Of a stretch of DNA of 64,000 nucleotides, positions 10,041-19,046 are shown one piece after another (within the stretch, counting starts at the first letter, position 1; each line of letters starts with the position of its first letter). The notes under the pieces were generated by a model that worked only from the letters and a program-made list of their open reading frames with translations, searched no databases and had not been told where the DNA came from. Source of the stretch: Bradyrhizobium sp. ISRA430 (GTDB taxonomy: Bacteria; Pseudomonadota; Alphaproteobacteria; Rhizobiales; Xanthobacteraceae); contig NZ_CP094516.1 in the NCBI RefSeq assembly GCF_029909975.1, forward strand, positions 8,472,501 to 8,536,500, in the 5' to 3' direction. Made by a program: the position numbers and the translations under genes.

Positions 10041-11954
10041 ATGACGCGTCTTTCGCATCTCACCTTGCGCAAACTCCTCATCGCGCTCCACGACCTCCTG
10101 GCGACCACGGCGGCGCTGTTCGTCGCCTTCTATCTGCGATTCGAGGGCCACGAGGGCTTCTTCCACCGCCTGCCGTTGCTATTCCAGATCCTGCCCTACT
10201 TCCTCGCCTTCAGCGTAGTCGTATTCTTCATCTTCAACCTGACCGACACGAAGTGGCGCTTCATCTCGCTGCCCGACGCGCTGAACATCATCCGCGTCGC
10301 AACCGTGCTGACGGTGGCGCTTGTGGTTCTCGATTATATCTTCGTGGCCCCCAACGTCCGCGGTGCCTTCTTTCTCGGCAAGGTGACGATCGTCCTTTAC
10401 TGGTTCCTTGAAATTTCCTTCCTCAGCGCGCTGCGCCTGACCTATCGCTATTTTCGCTATACCCGCGTGCGCCGCCACGCCCGGATCGACGATGCCGCAC
10501 CGACGCTTCTGATCGGCCGCGCCGCGGATGCCGAGGTGCTTCTGCGCGGCATCGAGAGCGGTGCCATCAAGCGCCTCTGGCCGGTCGGCGTGTTGTCGCC
10601 GTCGCACGCGGACCGTGGCCAGACCATCCGCAATGTGCCGGTGCTGGGCGGCCTTGACGATCTCGAGGATATCAACAGCGACTTCGCCAAGCGCAACAAG
10701 GCAATCGCCCGCGTCATCATGACACCGTCCGCCTTCGAGCCCGAGGCTCATCCGGAGTCGATCCTGATGCGGGCACGCAAGCTCGGCATGATCGTCAATC
10801 GCATGCCGTCGCTCGAGAGCGGCGACACGCCGCGGCTCACCGCAGTTGCGGTCGAGGACCTACTGTTGCGGCCGAGCGAGAAGATCGACTATGCGCGCCT
10901 CGAAGCCCTGATCAGTGGCAAGGCGGTGATCGTCACCGGTGGCGGCGGCTCGATCGGGGCCGAAATCTGCGAGCGCCTCGTCGCCTTCGGCGCGGCGCGT
11001 CTTCTCATCATCGAACATTCCGAGCCGGCGCTCTACGCGGTCACGGAAGCGCTCGCAGCACAGGGCGCCGCTGCCGCGATCGAGGGCCGGATCGCCGACA
11101 TCCGCGACCGCGAGCGGATCATGCGCGTGATAGCCGAGTTCAAGCCGGACATCGTGTTCCACGCCGCTGCGCTCAAGCATGTGCCGATCCTCGAGCGCGA
11201 CTGGAGCGAGGGGGTCAAGACGAATATCTTTGGCTCGATCAATGTGGCCGACGCTGCGTTGGCCGCAGGCGCCGAAGCCATGGTGATGATCTCGACCGAC
11301 AAGGCGATCGAGCCGGTGTCGATGCTCGGCCTGACCAAGCGCTTCGCGGAAATGTACTGTCAGGCGCTCGATCACGACCTCGCAGTTCAGGCCGGCACCG
11401 CCAAGCCGCCGATGCGGCTGATCTCGGTCCGGTTCGGCAATGTGCTGGCGTCGAACGGCTCGGTGGTGCCGAAATTCAAGGCCCAGATCGAGGCCGGCGG
11501 CCCGGTGACAGTGACGCATCCCGACATGGTCCGCTACTTCATGACCATTCGCGAGGCTTGCGATCTCGTCATCACGGCGGCGACGCACGCGCTCGGCACG
11601 CAGGGTTCGGATGTCTCCGTCTACGTGCTCAACATGGGCCAGCCGGTCAAGATCGTCGATCTTGCGGAGCGCATGATCCGCCTGTCCGGCCTGCAGCCCG
11701 GCCACGACATCGATATCGTGTTCACGGGGATGCGGCCGGGCGAGCGCTTGCACGAGATCCTGTTCGCCTCCGAGGAGCCGCCGGCTGAGATCGGTATCGC
11801 CGGCATCATGGCCGCACAGCCGAACCAGCCGCCGATGCAGGTCTTGCGCAAATGGATCGCGGCGCTCGAGCATGCGATCGCGCGGGATGATCGGGCCACC
11901 ATCAGGACCATTCTGAAGGATGCGGTTCCGGAATTCGGCTCGACCGCCGCCTGA
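10041..11954 (+). CDS. Membrane-anchored nucleoside-sugar 4,6-dehydratase/epimerase (WbpM/FlaA1/CapD family)
   Basis: The 637-residue protein has four or five N-terminal membrane helices (about residues 10-140), then a CoA-binding-like domain, then a large SDR catalytic domain. GGGGSIGAEI near residue 300 binds NAD(P). STDKAIEPVSMLGLTKR carries the M-x3-K variant of the Y-x3-K catalytic pair, as in FlaA1 and WbpM. Such enzymes act on UDP-GlcNAc and often set up the first sugar of the O-chain. An upstream TTG at 10008 would add 11 residues; the ATG at 10041 was preferred. It converges with the WecA-like gene downstream. Confidence 0.9.
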   Translation: MTRLSHLTLRKLLIALHDLLATTAALFVAFYLRFEGHEGFFHRLPLLFQILPYFLAFSVVVFFIFNLTDTKWRFISLPDALNIIRVATVLTVALVVLDYIFVAPNVRGAFFLGKVTIVLYWFLEISFLSALRLTYRYFRYTRVRRHARIDDAAPTLLIGRAADAEVLLRGIESGAIKRLWPVGVLSPSHADRGQTIRNVPVLGGLDDLEDINSDFAKRNKAIARVIMTPSAFEPEAHPESILMRARKLGMIVNRMPSLESGDTPRLTAVAVEDLLLRPSEKIDYARLEALISGKAVIVTGGGGSIGAEICERLVAFGAARLLIIEHSEPALYAVTEALAAQGAAAAIEGRIADIRDRERIMRVIAEFKPDIVFHAAALKHVPILERDWSEGVKTNIFGSINVADAALAAGAEAMVMISTDKAIEPVSMLGLTKRFAEMYCQALDHDLAVQAGTAKPPMRLISVRFGNVLASNGSVVPKFKAQIEAGGPVTVTHPDMVRYFMTIREACDLVITAATHALGTQGSDVSVYVLNMGQPVKIVDLAERMIRLSGLQPGHDIDIVFTGMRPGERLHEILFASEEPPAEIGIAGIMAAQPNQPPMQVLRKWIAALEHAIARDDRATIRTILKDAVPEFGSTAA

Positions 11955-12012
11955 CCACAGCAGTCTTTCGGCAAGACACTCTCGATGAGGGCCTGCAGCT
12001 CGCGCTGTCGTC

Positions 12013-13038
12013 TCAGGCCGCCTGAGGGCGGGAGAAGCGCCGCAGGACGATGCCGATCGCAATCGCTCCTGCGACGAGCGCGAGCGTCGTGATCGCGATC
12101 GAGCCGGCGCGGACCGTGACGATGGCGAGCAGCGCGAGCACGAGGTTGAGCGCGAACACGTCGCCGACAACCCGAGGGACCTTGAAGCCATTGTCGGTGG
12201 CGCGCTGATAGAAATGCGTGCGATGTGCCGACCAGAACGGCTCGCGCCGCGCGATGCGCTGAAACAGCGTTATGGTGGCATCCGCGAGATAGTACCCGGG
12301 CAGCAGCAGCGCCGCGGCGATCTGGCCCCGCCAGGCGAGCTCCAGCAGGCACCAGCCGAGCAATAGTCCAATCGGCAGGCTGCCGACATCGCCGAGAAAG
12401 ACCTTGGCGATCGGGCGATTGAAGGGCGCAAAGCCGAGCATGGCGCCGCAAAGGGCCGTCGCGAGCAGTCCGGTGGACGGAGAGAGGTCGCCAAACCATC
12501 CGAGCAGCCCGAGCGCGGCCGTCGTCGGCACCACCTCGGACACCGTCATCAGGTCGAGACCGTCCATGAAATTGACGAGGTTCACGAACCAGACGCCGGC
12601 GATGACGATAAGGACGCGTTCAAAAGCCAGCGGCAGGGCGGGCACGATGCGCAGCGTCTCCGGTGCCGAGAACACGATGGTGGTCACGGCGGCAGCCTGT
12701 AACGAGAGCCGTACGATGACCGGCAGCGGCTTGATGTCATCGACAAGCCCGACCAGTGCGACCAGCACAGTGGCGCCGATCAGGGGCAAGGGAATCGCGG
12801 CATGGGTCCAGGCGGCCCAGAGCGCAGCGACCAGCAGAGTGGCCGCGACGACCGCGATACCCGCGCCCTGCGGCGTCGGGATCCGATGCGAGGAGCGTGC
12901 GTTTGGCCGGGCCAGCGCGTAGCGCTGCAGCAGCGGCATGCTCCGCCAGGTGATACAGGCAGAAAGCAGTGCGGCCAATGCGAGGGCGAGCAGCATCAGC
13001 CCCAACGCATTTTGCGGACCGGCGACGAAAATCGTCAC
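12013..13038 (-). CDS. Undecaprenyl-phosphate sugar-1-phosphate transferase, MraY/WecA family
   Basis: This 341-residue polytopic enzyme is of the kind that starts O-chain synthesis by moving a sugar-1-phosphate from a UDP-sugar to undecaprenyl phosphate. Family motifs are in order: the aspartates in VGLVDDIKPLP (about residue 98), NFMDGLDLMT (about 160), FLGDVGSLPIG (about 218), and the cytoplasmic HRTHFYQRA histidine motif (about 274). About ten membrane segments are present. The GTG start overlaps the stop of the upstream flippase-like gene by 4 bp, so the two are co-translated. WbpL/WecA-type specificity (GlcNAc, QuiNAc or FucNAc) is plausible given the neighbouring FlaA1-like dehydratase, but unproven. 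Confidence 0.88.
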   Translation of the reverse strand: MTIFVAGPQNALGLMLLALALAALLSACITWRSMPLLQRYALARPNARSSHRIPTPQGAGIAVVAATLLVAALWAAWTHAAIPLPLIGATVLVALVGLVDDIKPLPVIVRLSLQAAAVTTIVFSAPETLRIVPALPLAFERVLIVIAGVWFVNLVNFMDGLDLMTVSEVVPTTAALGLLGWFGDLSPSTGLLATALCGAMLGFAPFNRPIAKVFLGDVGSLPIGLLLGWCLLELAWRGQIAAALLLPGYYLADATITLFQRIARREPFWSAHRTHFYQRATDNGFKVPRVVGDVFALNLVLALLAIVTVRAGSIAITTLALVAGAIAIGIVLRRFSRPQAA

Positions 13039-13994
13039 TCCGGCACCTCGATCGGGGCCGATCCTTGCGCTGCCTTCTCGGCGCTGAAGATCCAGACCAG
13101 CCCGCCGAACGCGCCGACGATGAACGAGACGGCGCCGAACAGCAGCGAGACATTGACGCCCTCATTGGCGGCGAGGCCGGCGAAGCCGAAAGCCAGGCCC
13201 ATGGTCGCCTCGCGGACGCCCCAGCCGGCGATCGATATCGGCATCAACGTGATCAGCATGACCGGCGGAATGAGCAGAAAGACCTGGCCGAAATTGACCG
13301 GCGCGGCGATCGACTGCACCACGCACCAGGCGATCACGACCGCCAGCACGTGAATGACGAGCGACAGGATCGCGACACGTGGGCCCCGTGTGCGGTTGAA
13401 GATCACGCGGTTCGCGATTACGGCGCAAGCGTGGATGTGATGCGTGGCCCACCAGCTCTTGAGCCACGACCATTTCAACGCACCGAAGATCAAAAAGCCG
13501 ACGCCGCCCGCGAGTGCGGCGAGGTCGAGCAGCAGCAGCGCCGAACGCCCATTCGGATCGGTGATGAGACTGTAGCTCCACGGCAGGCTCGCGACGATGA
13601 GGATCGCGAGCGCAACCAGCCCGATCGCGCGATCGACGAAAATCGAATAGGTCGCCGCACGCCAGCCGGCGCCGGCACGCGCGACGAGCCAGAGCCGGAC
13701 CGCGTCGCCGCCGATCGCGGAGGGCAGGGTCTGGTTGAAGAATGCGCCGATCACGTTGTAGCGCATGGCCCGGCCGAGCCCGAGCGGCGCGCCGCACTCG
13801 GCGCTGATCTCGCGCCAGCGCAGCACGCCGACAAAGATCTGCAGAAACGTGACCGCGATGGCCATGCCGATCCAGAACAGGCTGCTCAAGGTGAAGCGCG
13901 AAAACAGCTCGGACGGGTTGACCTTGCGCAGCGCCAGATAAAGCAGCGCCGCGGAAATCAGGATTTTAGCCGTCGACAGCAGGATTCGGCGCAT
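13035..13994 (-). CDS. Flippase-like membrane protein (lysylphosphatidylglycerol synthase TM-region family, UPF0104)
   Basis: The product is an integral membrane protein with about eight hydrophobic segments, matching the flippase-like domain first defined in MprF and common next to glycosyltransferases. Family signs are LRKVNPSELF near the start, the NQTLPSAIGGDAVRLWLV segment, and PISIAGWGVREATMGL. The frame is open upstream to a TTG at 14090 and a GTG at 14033. The ATG at 13994 begins right at the first membrane helix and gives 319 residues, but the longer forms remain possible. It is co-translated with the WecA-like gene and divergent from the UDP-glucuronate epimerase. Substrate unknown; a polyprenyl-sugar role is inferred from context. 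Confidence 0.8.
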   Translation of the reverse strand: MRRILLSTAKILISAALLYLALRKVNPSELFSRFTLSSLFWIGMAIAVTFLQIFVGVLRWREISAECGAPLGLGRAMRYNVIGAFFNQTLPSAIGGDAVRLWLVARAGAGWRAATYSIFVDRAIGLVALAILIVASLPWSYSLITDPNGRSALLLLDLAALAGGVGFLIFGALKWSWLKSWWATHHIHACAVIANRVIFNRTRGPRVAILSLVIHVLAVVIAWCVVQSIAAPVNFGQVFLLIPPVMLITLMPISIAGWGVREATMGLAFGFAGLAANEGVNVSLLFGAVSFIVGAFGGLVWIFSAEKAAQGSAPIEVPE

Positions 13995-14086
13995 TTCGCC
14001 CGCATGAACAGGGTTTGCGATGGTTGAGGTCACCCGACGCGAGGCGCCGAATTTGGCCGCTTTGGTATGGTTTTGGCGCCGATCTT

Positions 14087-14148
14087 GCAATAGCCGTTAT
14101 GAGAGAGCTCTCATGAGAGCGTCGAGGCTATTGCGACCCCCTCGACGC
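14087..14148. promoter_or_regulatory. Nested inverted repeats in a divergent promoter region
   Basis: A perfect 16-bp palindrome, ATGAGAGAGCTCTCAT, spans 14099-14114. It sits inside an outer inverted repeat, GCAATAGCC (14087-14095) and GGCTATTGC (14126-14134). A third pair overlaps: GCGTCGAGG (14119-14127) and CCTCGACGC (14140-14148). All lie between the flippase-like gene and the plus-strand epimerase at 14203. This could be a dimeric regulator's operator or a mutually exclusive RNA hairpin set. No known regulator motif was recognised. Confidence 0.55.
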
Positions 14149-14202
14149 AGCGGCTAAAGAGGCCCGCGGTGTGGGCGCGGCGACGCATGCCTTGGGAACA
14201 GG

Positions 14203-15192
14203 ATGACGGATCAGGCAATTTTGGTCACGGGCGCCGCCGGCTTTATCGGCTTTCACGTCGCCCGGCAGCTCCTGGCCGAAGGCCGTCCGGTCGTCGGGCT
14301 GGACAATCTCAACAGCTATTACGATCCGGCGCTGAAACGGGCACGCCTGGAGCTTCTGCGGGGCGATCGCGGCTTCTCCTTCGTGCAGGCCGATCTTGTG
14401 GATCGGGAGGCGATCGCGGCGCTGTTCGCGGAACACCGGTTCGTGACGGTCGTGCATCTCGCGGCCCAGGCCGGCGTGCGCTATTCGATCGACCATCCTC
14501 ACGCTTACGTCGACTCCAATCTTGAGGGATTTCTGAACGTGCTCGAGGGCTGCCGGAACAACGGTTGTCGTCATCTCGTCTACGCTTCGTCATCCTCCGT
14601 TTACGGCGCCAATACAAAACTGCCGTTCGCCGTGGCGGATCGCACCGATCACCCCATTAGCCTCTACGCTGCGACCAAGAGAGCCAACGAGTTGATCGCA
14701 CAGTCTTACAGCCATCTCTACCGGCTGCCGGTCACGGGCCTGCGCTTCTTTACCATATACGGTCCGTGGGGCCGGCCCGATATGGCCATGTTTCTGTTTG
14801 TGAATGCCATCATCGAGGGCAGGCCGATCCAGCTCTTTAACCGTGGCAGGATGCGTCGCGACTTCACCTATATTGACGACGTCACCCGTGTAGTGTCCAA
14901 GCTCATCGATCGGGTGCCCGGGGATAATCCGGCTGCCGCAAATGCGCCGTCTCGCGTCTACAATGTTGGCAATCACCGCCCTGAGGAGCTGATGCATGTC
15001 GTCGGTCTTCTGGAGCGCGAGCTGGGTCGAACAGCGATGAAGGATCTGCTGCCGATGCAGCCGGGAGATGTGCTCGAGACGTTCGCCGATATCGGGGATT
15101 TGATGCGCGACACCGGGTTTGCGCCATCGACGCCGCTCGAGCACGGGGTCCGCAACTTTGTCGCGTGGTATCGCGACTACTTCAAGGTTTGA
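14203..15192 (+). CDS. UDP-glucuronate 4-epimerase (LspL/WbnF-like)
   Basis: The 329-residue extended SDR enzyme probably interconverts UDP-glucuronate and UDP-galacturonate. Motifs are GAAGFIG (residues 10-16), the family signature HLAAQAGVRYSIDHPHAYV (85-103), YASSSSVYG (127-135) and the Y155/K159 pair in LYAATKR. The AAQAGVRYS pattern is characteristic of UDP-glucuronate epimerases and separates it from GalE. manC follows immediately, with one base between stop and start, so they form an operon supplying uronic acid and mannose precursors for O-chain or exopolysaccharide. Confidence 0.88.
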   Translation: MTDQAILVTGAAGFIGFHVARQLLAEGRPVVGLDNLNSYYDPALKRARLELLRGDRGFSFVQADLVDREAIAALFAEHRFVTVVHLAAQAGVRYSIDHPHAYVDSNLEGFLNVLEGCRNNGCRHLVYASSSSVYGANTKLPFAVADRTDHPISLYAATKRANELIAQSYSHLYRLPVTGLRFFTIYGPWGRPDMAMFLFVNAIIEGRPIQLFNRGRMRRDFTYIDDVTRVVSKLIDRVPGDNPAAANAPSRVYNVGNHRPEELMHVVGLLERELGRTAMKDLLPMQPGDVLETFADIGDLMRDTGFAPSTPLEHGVRNFVAWYRDYFKV

Positions 15193-15193
15193 G

Positions 15194-16612
15194 ATGACGA
15201 TGGACAAGCGAATTATCCCCCTGATCATGTGTGGTGGCGCCGGTACGCGGCTGTGGCCGGCCTCGCGCGAGGTGCGCCCCAAACAGTTCCTGCCGCTGTT
15301 CGGCGCGCGCTCGACCTTCCAGGACACGCTGTTGCGCGTCTCGGATGAATCGCTGTTCGATCGTCCGATCGTGATTACCAGCGCGTCCTACCGCTTCATG
15401 GTGCTGGAGCAGCTCGCGGAGATCGGCATCGAGGCCGACGTGCTCCTCGAGCCGATGCGGCGCGACTCCGGTCCCGCCATCGCCGCGGGCGCTGTCTTTG
15501 CGCAAGGCCGCTCCAATGACGCGATCGTGCTCGCACTCGCCGCTGACCATGTGGTGCGCGACAACGCCGCCTTCGTCGCTGCGTGTCGCGAAGGTCTCAC
15601 TGCTGCCGAAGCCGGACGCATCGTGACGTTCGGCGTCAAGCCGGAGCGGCCGGCGACCGAATACGGCTATATCAGCCCGGGCGAGGCAATCTCCGGCCAG
15701 GTGAACGCGGTTGCAAGATTCGTCGAGAAGCCCGACGCGGTGAAGGCGGCCGACTACGTCAATTCGGGTTACCTCTGGAACAGCGGCAACTTCATGTTCC
15801 CGGCCGCCGTGCTGCTCGACGAATATCGCAAGGTCGACGCGACGAGCGTGCAGGCAGTCTCCGATGCCGTCGCCGATGCGGGCCGCGATCTCGGCTTCGT
15901 GACGCTCGAGCCGAAGGCGTTTGCTTCCGCGAAGGCAATCTCGATCGACTACGCCGTGATGGAAAAGACCGCGCGCGCCGCAGTGGTGCCGGTATCCTGC
16001 GGCTGGTCCGACGTCGGCTCCTGGCACGCGGTATGGGAGCTGTCGGAGAAGGATACGCAGGGCAATGCCGCGCACGGCACCGTCGTGTTCGAGGATTCCC
16101 GCAATTGCAACGTCACGACCGATTCTGCGCTGGTCGCGCTCGAAGGCGTCGATGACCTCGTCGTGGTGGCGACGGCGGATGCGGTCCTGGTCTCGCGCCA
16201 GAAGGATGCCAACGGGCTGAAGCGCCTGGTCACGAAGATCAAGACGGTCGCGCCGAAGGTCACCGAGGAGCATCTCAAGGTGCACCGGCCCTGGGGCAGC
16301 TATCAGTCCGTCGACAATGGCGAGCGCCACCAGGTCAAGCGCATCGTGGTGAAGCCGGGCGGGCGGCTGTCGCTCCAGAAGCACCACCATCGTGCCGAGC
16401 ACTGGATCGTGGTCCGCGGCGCCGCCCGGGTGACGGTCAATGACGATGTCAAGACTGTGCACGAGAACGAGTCGATCTACATCCCGATGGGGGCCGTCCA
16501 TCGCATGGAAAACCCGGGCAAAATCATGCTCGAGCTGATCGAGGTCCAGACCGGGAGCTATCTCGGGGAAGACGACATCATCCGGATTGAAGACGACTAT
16601 CAAAGGTCGTAA
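15194..16612 (+). CDS. manC: Mannose-1-phosphate guanylyltransferase / mannose-6-phosphate isomerase
   Basis: The 472-residue type II enzyme makes GDP-mannose from mannose-1-phosphate and GTP and usually also isomerises fructose-6-phosphate. The N-terminal nucleotidyltransferase signature is CGGAGTRLWPASREVRPKQF (residues 12-31), and FVEKPD marks the sugar-binding region. The C-terminal part is a cupin isomerase domain with RPWGSYQSVD, LQKHHHRAEHWIVVRG and the GAVHRMENPGK end. The reading frame is open 25 codons upstream, but the ATG at 15194, right after the epimerase stop, gives the usual length. A second ATG at 15200 is possible. Confidence 0.93.
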   Translation: MTMDKRIIPLIMCGGAGTRLWPASREVRPKQFLPLFGARSTFQDTLLRVSDESLFDRPIVITSASYRFMVLEQLAEIGIEADVLLEPMRRDSGPAIAAGAVFAQGRSNDAIVLALAADHVVRDNAAFVAACREGLTAAEAGRIVTFGVKPERPATEYGYISPGEAISGQVNAVARFVEKPDAVKAADYVNSGYLWNSGNFMFPAAVLLDEYRKVDATSVQAVSDAVADAGRDLGFVTLEPKAFASAKAISIDYAVMEKTARAAVVPVSCGWSDVGSWHAVWELSEKDTQGNAAHGTVVFEDSRNCNVTTDSALVALEGVDDLVVVATADAVLVSRQKDANGLKRLVTKIKTVAPKVTEEHLKVHRPWGSYQSVDNGERHQVKRIVVKPGGRLSLQKHHHRAEHWIVVRGAARVTVNDDVKTVHENESIYIPMGAVHRMENPGKIMLELIEVQTGSYLGEDDIIRIEDDYQRS

Positions 16613-16634
16613 CCAGCACGCTCCGAATCACGCG

Positions 16635-16692
16635 ACCCGGGCCGAAAAGGCGGCATCTTTCGCCGCTAAGGCCCGGGGAACGTGTAATTTTT
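16635..16692 (+). terminator. Candidate terminator after manC
   Basis: CCCGGGCC at 16636-16643 pairs with GGCCCGGG at 16670-16677. A second inner pair (GCGGC and GCCGC) lies in the loop, and a T-rich stretch (aatttttt) starts about ten bases later. The gap between the stem and the T-run weakens the call. Confidence 0.45.
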
Positions 16693-16794
16693 TGAATCAA
16701 ATCGTGTCCGGATCGCTATCTCGGCGTTCGCCACAAATGTGGCGCCCGTGCTAGGAGAGGCACGGGGATTTGCATTGAATCGGGGTTCGATCAG

Positions 16795-17799
16795 ATGAGT
16801 TCCAAAGGCTCTGCACCGGCGAAGGCCGGCTTGCGCGTCGGCGTCATTGGCGCGGGCGTGATGGGCAGCAACCATGCGCGGGTGCTCGCCGGACTTCCCG
16901 GCGTCAGCCTGGTCGGCGTCGTCGACCCCTCGCCGGCGCACCGGGTGCGCGCGACCGAGCTGACCAATTGTCAGTGCTTCGAGACGCTCGATCAGCTCGT
17001 CGCCGAAGGCGTCGATGCCGTCACCGTGGCGGCGCCGACCCATCTGCATCACGAGATCGCGCTCGCTTTGATCGCGAAGAACGTCCACGTGCTGGTCGAG
17101 AAGCCGATTGCATCCACGGTGGAGGAGGGGCGCGAGATCGTCGCCGCTGCGCAAAAGGCCGGCGTCACGCTGATGGTCGGTCATGTCGAGCGCTTCAATC
17201 CGGCGGTGGCTGCCGTCAAGCAGGCGATCGCCGGCGAGGACATCCTGTCGATTGCGATCACGCGCGTCGGACCGTTCCCGCCGCGCATGTCCAATGTCGG
17301 CGTGGTCATCGATCTTGCCGTGCACGACATCGACCTGATCCGCTGGTTCACCGAATCCGACATCGTCGAGGTGCAGCCGCAATTGTCGAGCGCGGTCGCC
17401 GAGCGCGAGGACATCGCGCTACTCCAGTTTCGCACCGCCTCGGGCGTGCTGGCCCACATCAACACCAACTGGCTGACGCCCTTCAAGGCGCGCAGCGTCA
17501 CGGTCGCGACCCGCGGCAAATACGTGATGGGCGATCTCTTGACACGCCAGGTCACCGAGTGCTTCGGCTTCAAACCGGACGGCAGCTATTCGATGCGACA
17601 TCTCCCGGTCGGCCATGACGAGCCGCTGCGCGCCGAGCTGATCGCGTTCCTCAATGCCGTGCGCCACGGCGAGACGCCGGCGGTGACCGGCGATGAGGGC
17701 GTCGCTAGCCTCGAGATCGCCACGCAGTGCCTGGAAGCGCCGTCGCGGCCCGCGGCCGCTTCGCCCGTCCGCAAGGCGCCGCGCCGCGTTGCCGGCTGA
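16795..17799 (+). CDS. Gfo/Idh/MocA-family NAD-dependent sugar oxidoreductase (WbpB-like)
   Basis: The 334-residue protein has an N-terminal Rossmann fold with VGVIGAGVMGSNHARVLAG near residues 14-32, the EKPIA motif (EKPIASTVEEG) with the family lysine, and the C-terminal alpha/beta domain with DLAVHDIDLIRWF. This family oxidises sugars or nucleotide sugars at C3 or another ring carbon. The next gene is a WbpE-like aminotransferase. That pairing is the one used to make 3-amino sugars such as UDP-2,3-diacetamido-glucuronate, so a WbpB-like role on a UDP-sugar acid is inferred. The companion acetyltransferase (WbpD) is not in this window. Confidence 0.82.
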   Translation: MSSKGSAPAKAGLRVGVIGAGVMGSNHARVLAGLPGVSLVGVVDPSPAHRVRATELTNCQCFETLDQLVAEGVDAVTVAAPTHLHHEIALALIAKNVHVLVEKPIASTVEEGREIVAAAQKAGVTLMVGHVERFNPAVAAVKQAIAGEDILSIAITRVGPFPPRMSNVGVVIDLAVHDIDLIRWFTESDIVEVQPQLSSAVAEREDIALLQFRTASGVLAHINTNWLTPFKARSVTVATRGKYVMGDLLTRQVTECFGFKPDGSYSMRHLPVGHDEPLRAELIAFLNAVRHGETPAVTGDEGVASLEIATQCLEAPSRPAAASPVRKAPRRVAG

Positions 17800-17851
17800 T
17801 CCCTCTCACATGTCGACCGCTCAAAACTTGCAGGAAAATCGGCAAGGCGCC

Positions 17852-19003
17852 ATGAACCAGCATTTGCGTTCCGATCCCATCCCGTTCATCGACATTGCCG
17901 CGCAGCGCCGCAGGCTTGGCTCGGCCATCGACGATGCGGTTGGCCGGGTTCTCACCCATTGCCAGTTCGTCAACGGACCCGAGGTCACCGAACTCGAGGC
18001 GCAGCTTGCGGCCTATTGCGGTGCCAAGCATGTCGTGAGCTGCGCCAGCGGCACGGATGCGATTCTGATGGTGCTGATGGCGGAGAAGGTCGGGCCCGGC
18101 GATGCCGTGCTGTGCCCCTCGTTCACCTTCATCGCAACCGCTTCGCCGGCGGCGCGGACTGGCGCTACGCCGATCTATGTCGACGTGGACGAAGCGACCT
18201 TCAACATGAGCCCTGAGTCCTTGAAGCGCGGCATTGTGACCGCGCGGAAGGCCGGCCTCAAGCCTGCGGCGATCATTCCGGTCGATCTGTTCGGGCAGCC
18301 TGCCGATCACGACGCCATCGCCGAGATCGCGAAGGCCGAAGGCCTCTTCGTGCTCGATGACGCCGCACAGGGTTTTGGCGCGAGCTACAAGGGCCGCAAG
18401 CTCGGCACGCTGGCACACGCGACCACAACAAGCTTCTTCCCGGCAAAGCCGCTCGGCTGCTTCGGTGACGGAGGCGCTATCTTCACCGATGACGACGAAC
18501 TCGCCGCCACGCTGCGCAGCATCCGCGTGCATGGGCAGGGTGTGGACAAATACGACAATGTCCGGCTCGGCCTGACTGGTCGGCTCGACACCATGCAAGC
18601 TGCGATCCTGATCGAGAAGCTGAAGATTTTCGACGACGAGATCGCCGCCCGCAACAAGGTCGCCGAGCGCTACGCGCGGGGGCTCGGCAACGTTGTGACC
18701 GTGCCGCGCCTTGCGCCCGGCTGCACCTCGATCTGGGCGCAATACACCATCCGCCTGCCTAAGGGCACCGATCGCGACGGCTTTGCCGCCGCGCTGAAGG
18801 CCCAGGGCGTGCCGACCGCGATCTATTATGGGAAGTCGATGCATCAGCAGACGGCCTACAAGCAGTATCCGGTCGCAGAGGGCGGGCTGCCGGGTTGCGA
18901 GAGCCTGTCGCAGGACGTCATCAGCCTGCCGATGCACGCCTATCTGGACGAGGCCGCCCAGGAGCGAATCATCGCCGCCGTGCGCGGCGCGCTTTCAACC
19001 TGA
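17852..19003 (+). CDS. DegT/DnrJ/EryC1/StrS sugar aminotransferase (WbpE-like)
   Basis: The 383-residue PLP enzyme transfers an amino group to a keto-sugar nucleotide. Family features are IPFIDIAAQRRR at the start, SCASGTDAILMVLMA (63-77), the cofactor-stacking LDDAAQGFGASYKG, the Schiff-base lysine K199 in SFFPAKPLGCFGDGGA, and GRLDTMQAAIL. Resemblance to WbpE, which makes UDP-3-amino sugars from glutamate, is strong along the whole length. The frame is open further upstream, with another ATG at 17810. The ATG at 17852 follows GGCAAGG and aligns with the family N-terminus. It sits 52 bp after the oxidoreductase gene, consistent with an operon. Confidence 0.88.
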   Translation: MNQHLRSDPIPFIDIAAQRRRLGSAIDDAVGRVLTHCQFVNGPEVTELEAQLAAYCGAKHVVSCASGTDAILMVLMAEKVGPGDAVLCPSFTFIATASPAARTGATPIYVDVDEATFNMSPESLKRGIVTARKAGLKPAAIIPVDLFGQPADHDAIAEIAKAEGLFVLDDAAQGFGASYKGRKLGTLAHATTTSFFPAKPLGCFGDGGAIFTDDDELAATLRSIRVHGQGVDKYDNVRLGLTGRLDTMQAAILIEKLKIFDDEIAARNKVAERYARGLGNVVTVPRLAPGCTSIWAQYTIRLPKGTDRDGFAAALKAQGVPTAIYYGKSMHQQTAYKQYPVAEGGLPGCESLSQDVISLPMHAYLDEAAQERIIAAVRGALST

Positions 19004-19046
19004 TTTCGCCATTTTGCGGAGCCGGCTCTTCCTTTAGAAGGAGCGG

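Noticed and set aside
15182..16603. 473-codon minus-strand frame opposite manC
   Set aside because: No domain and no ribosome site; the plus strand has clear GDP-mannose pyrophosphorylase and cupin motifs.
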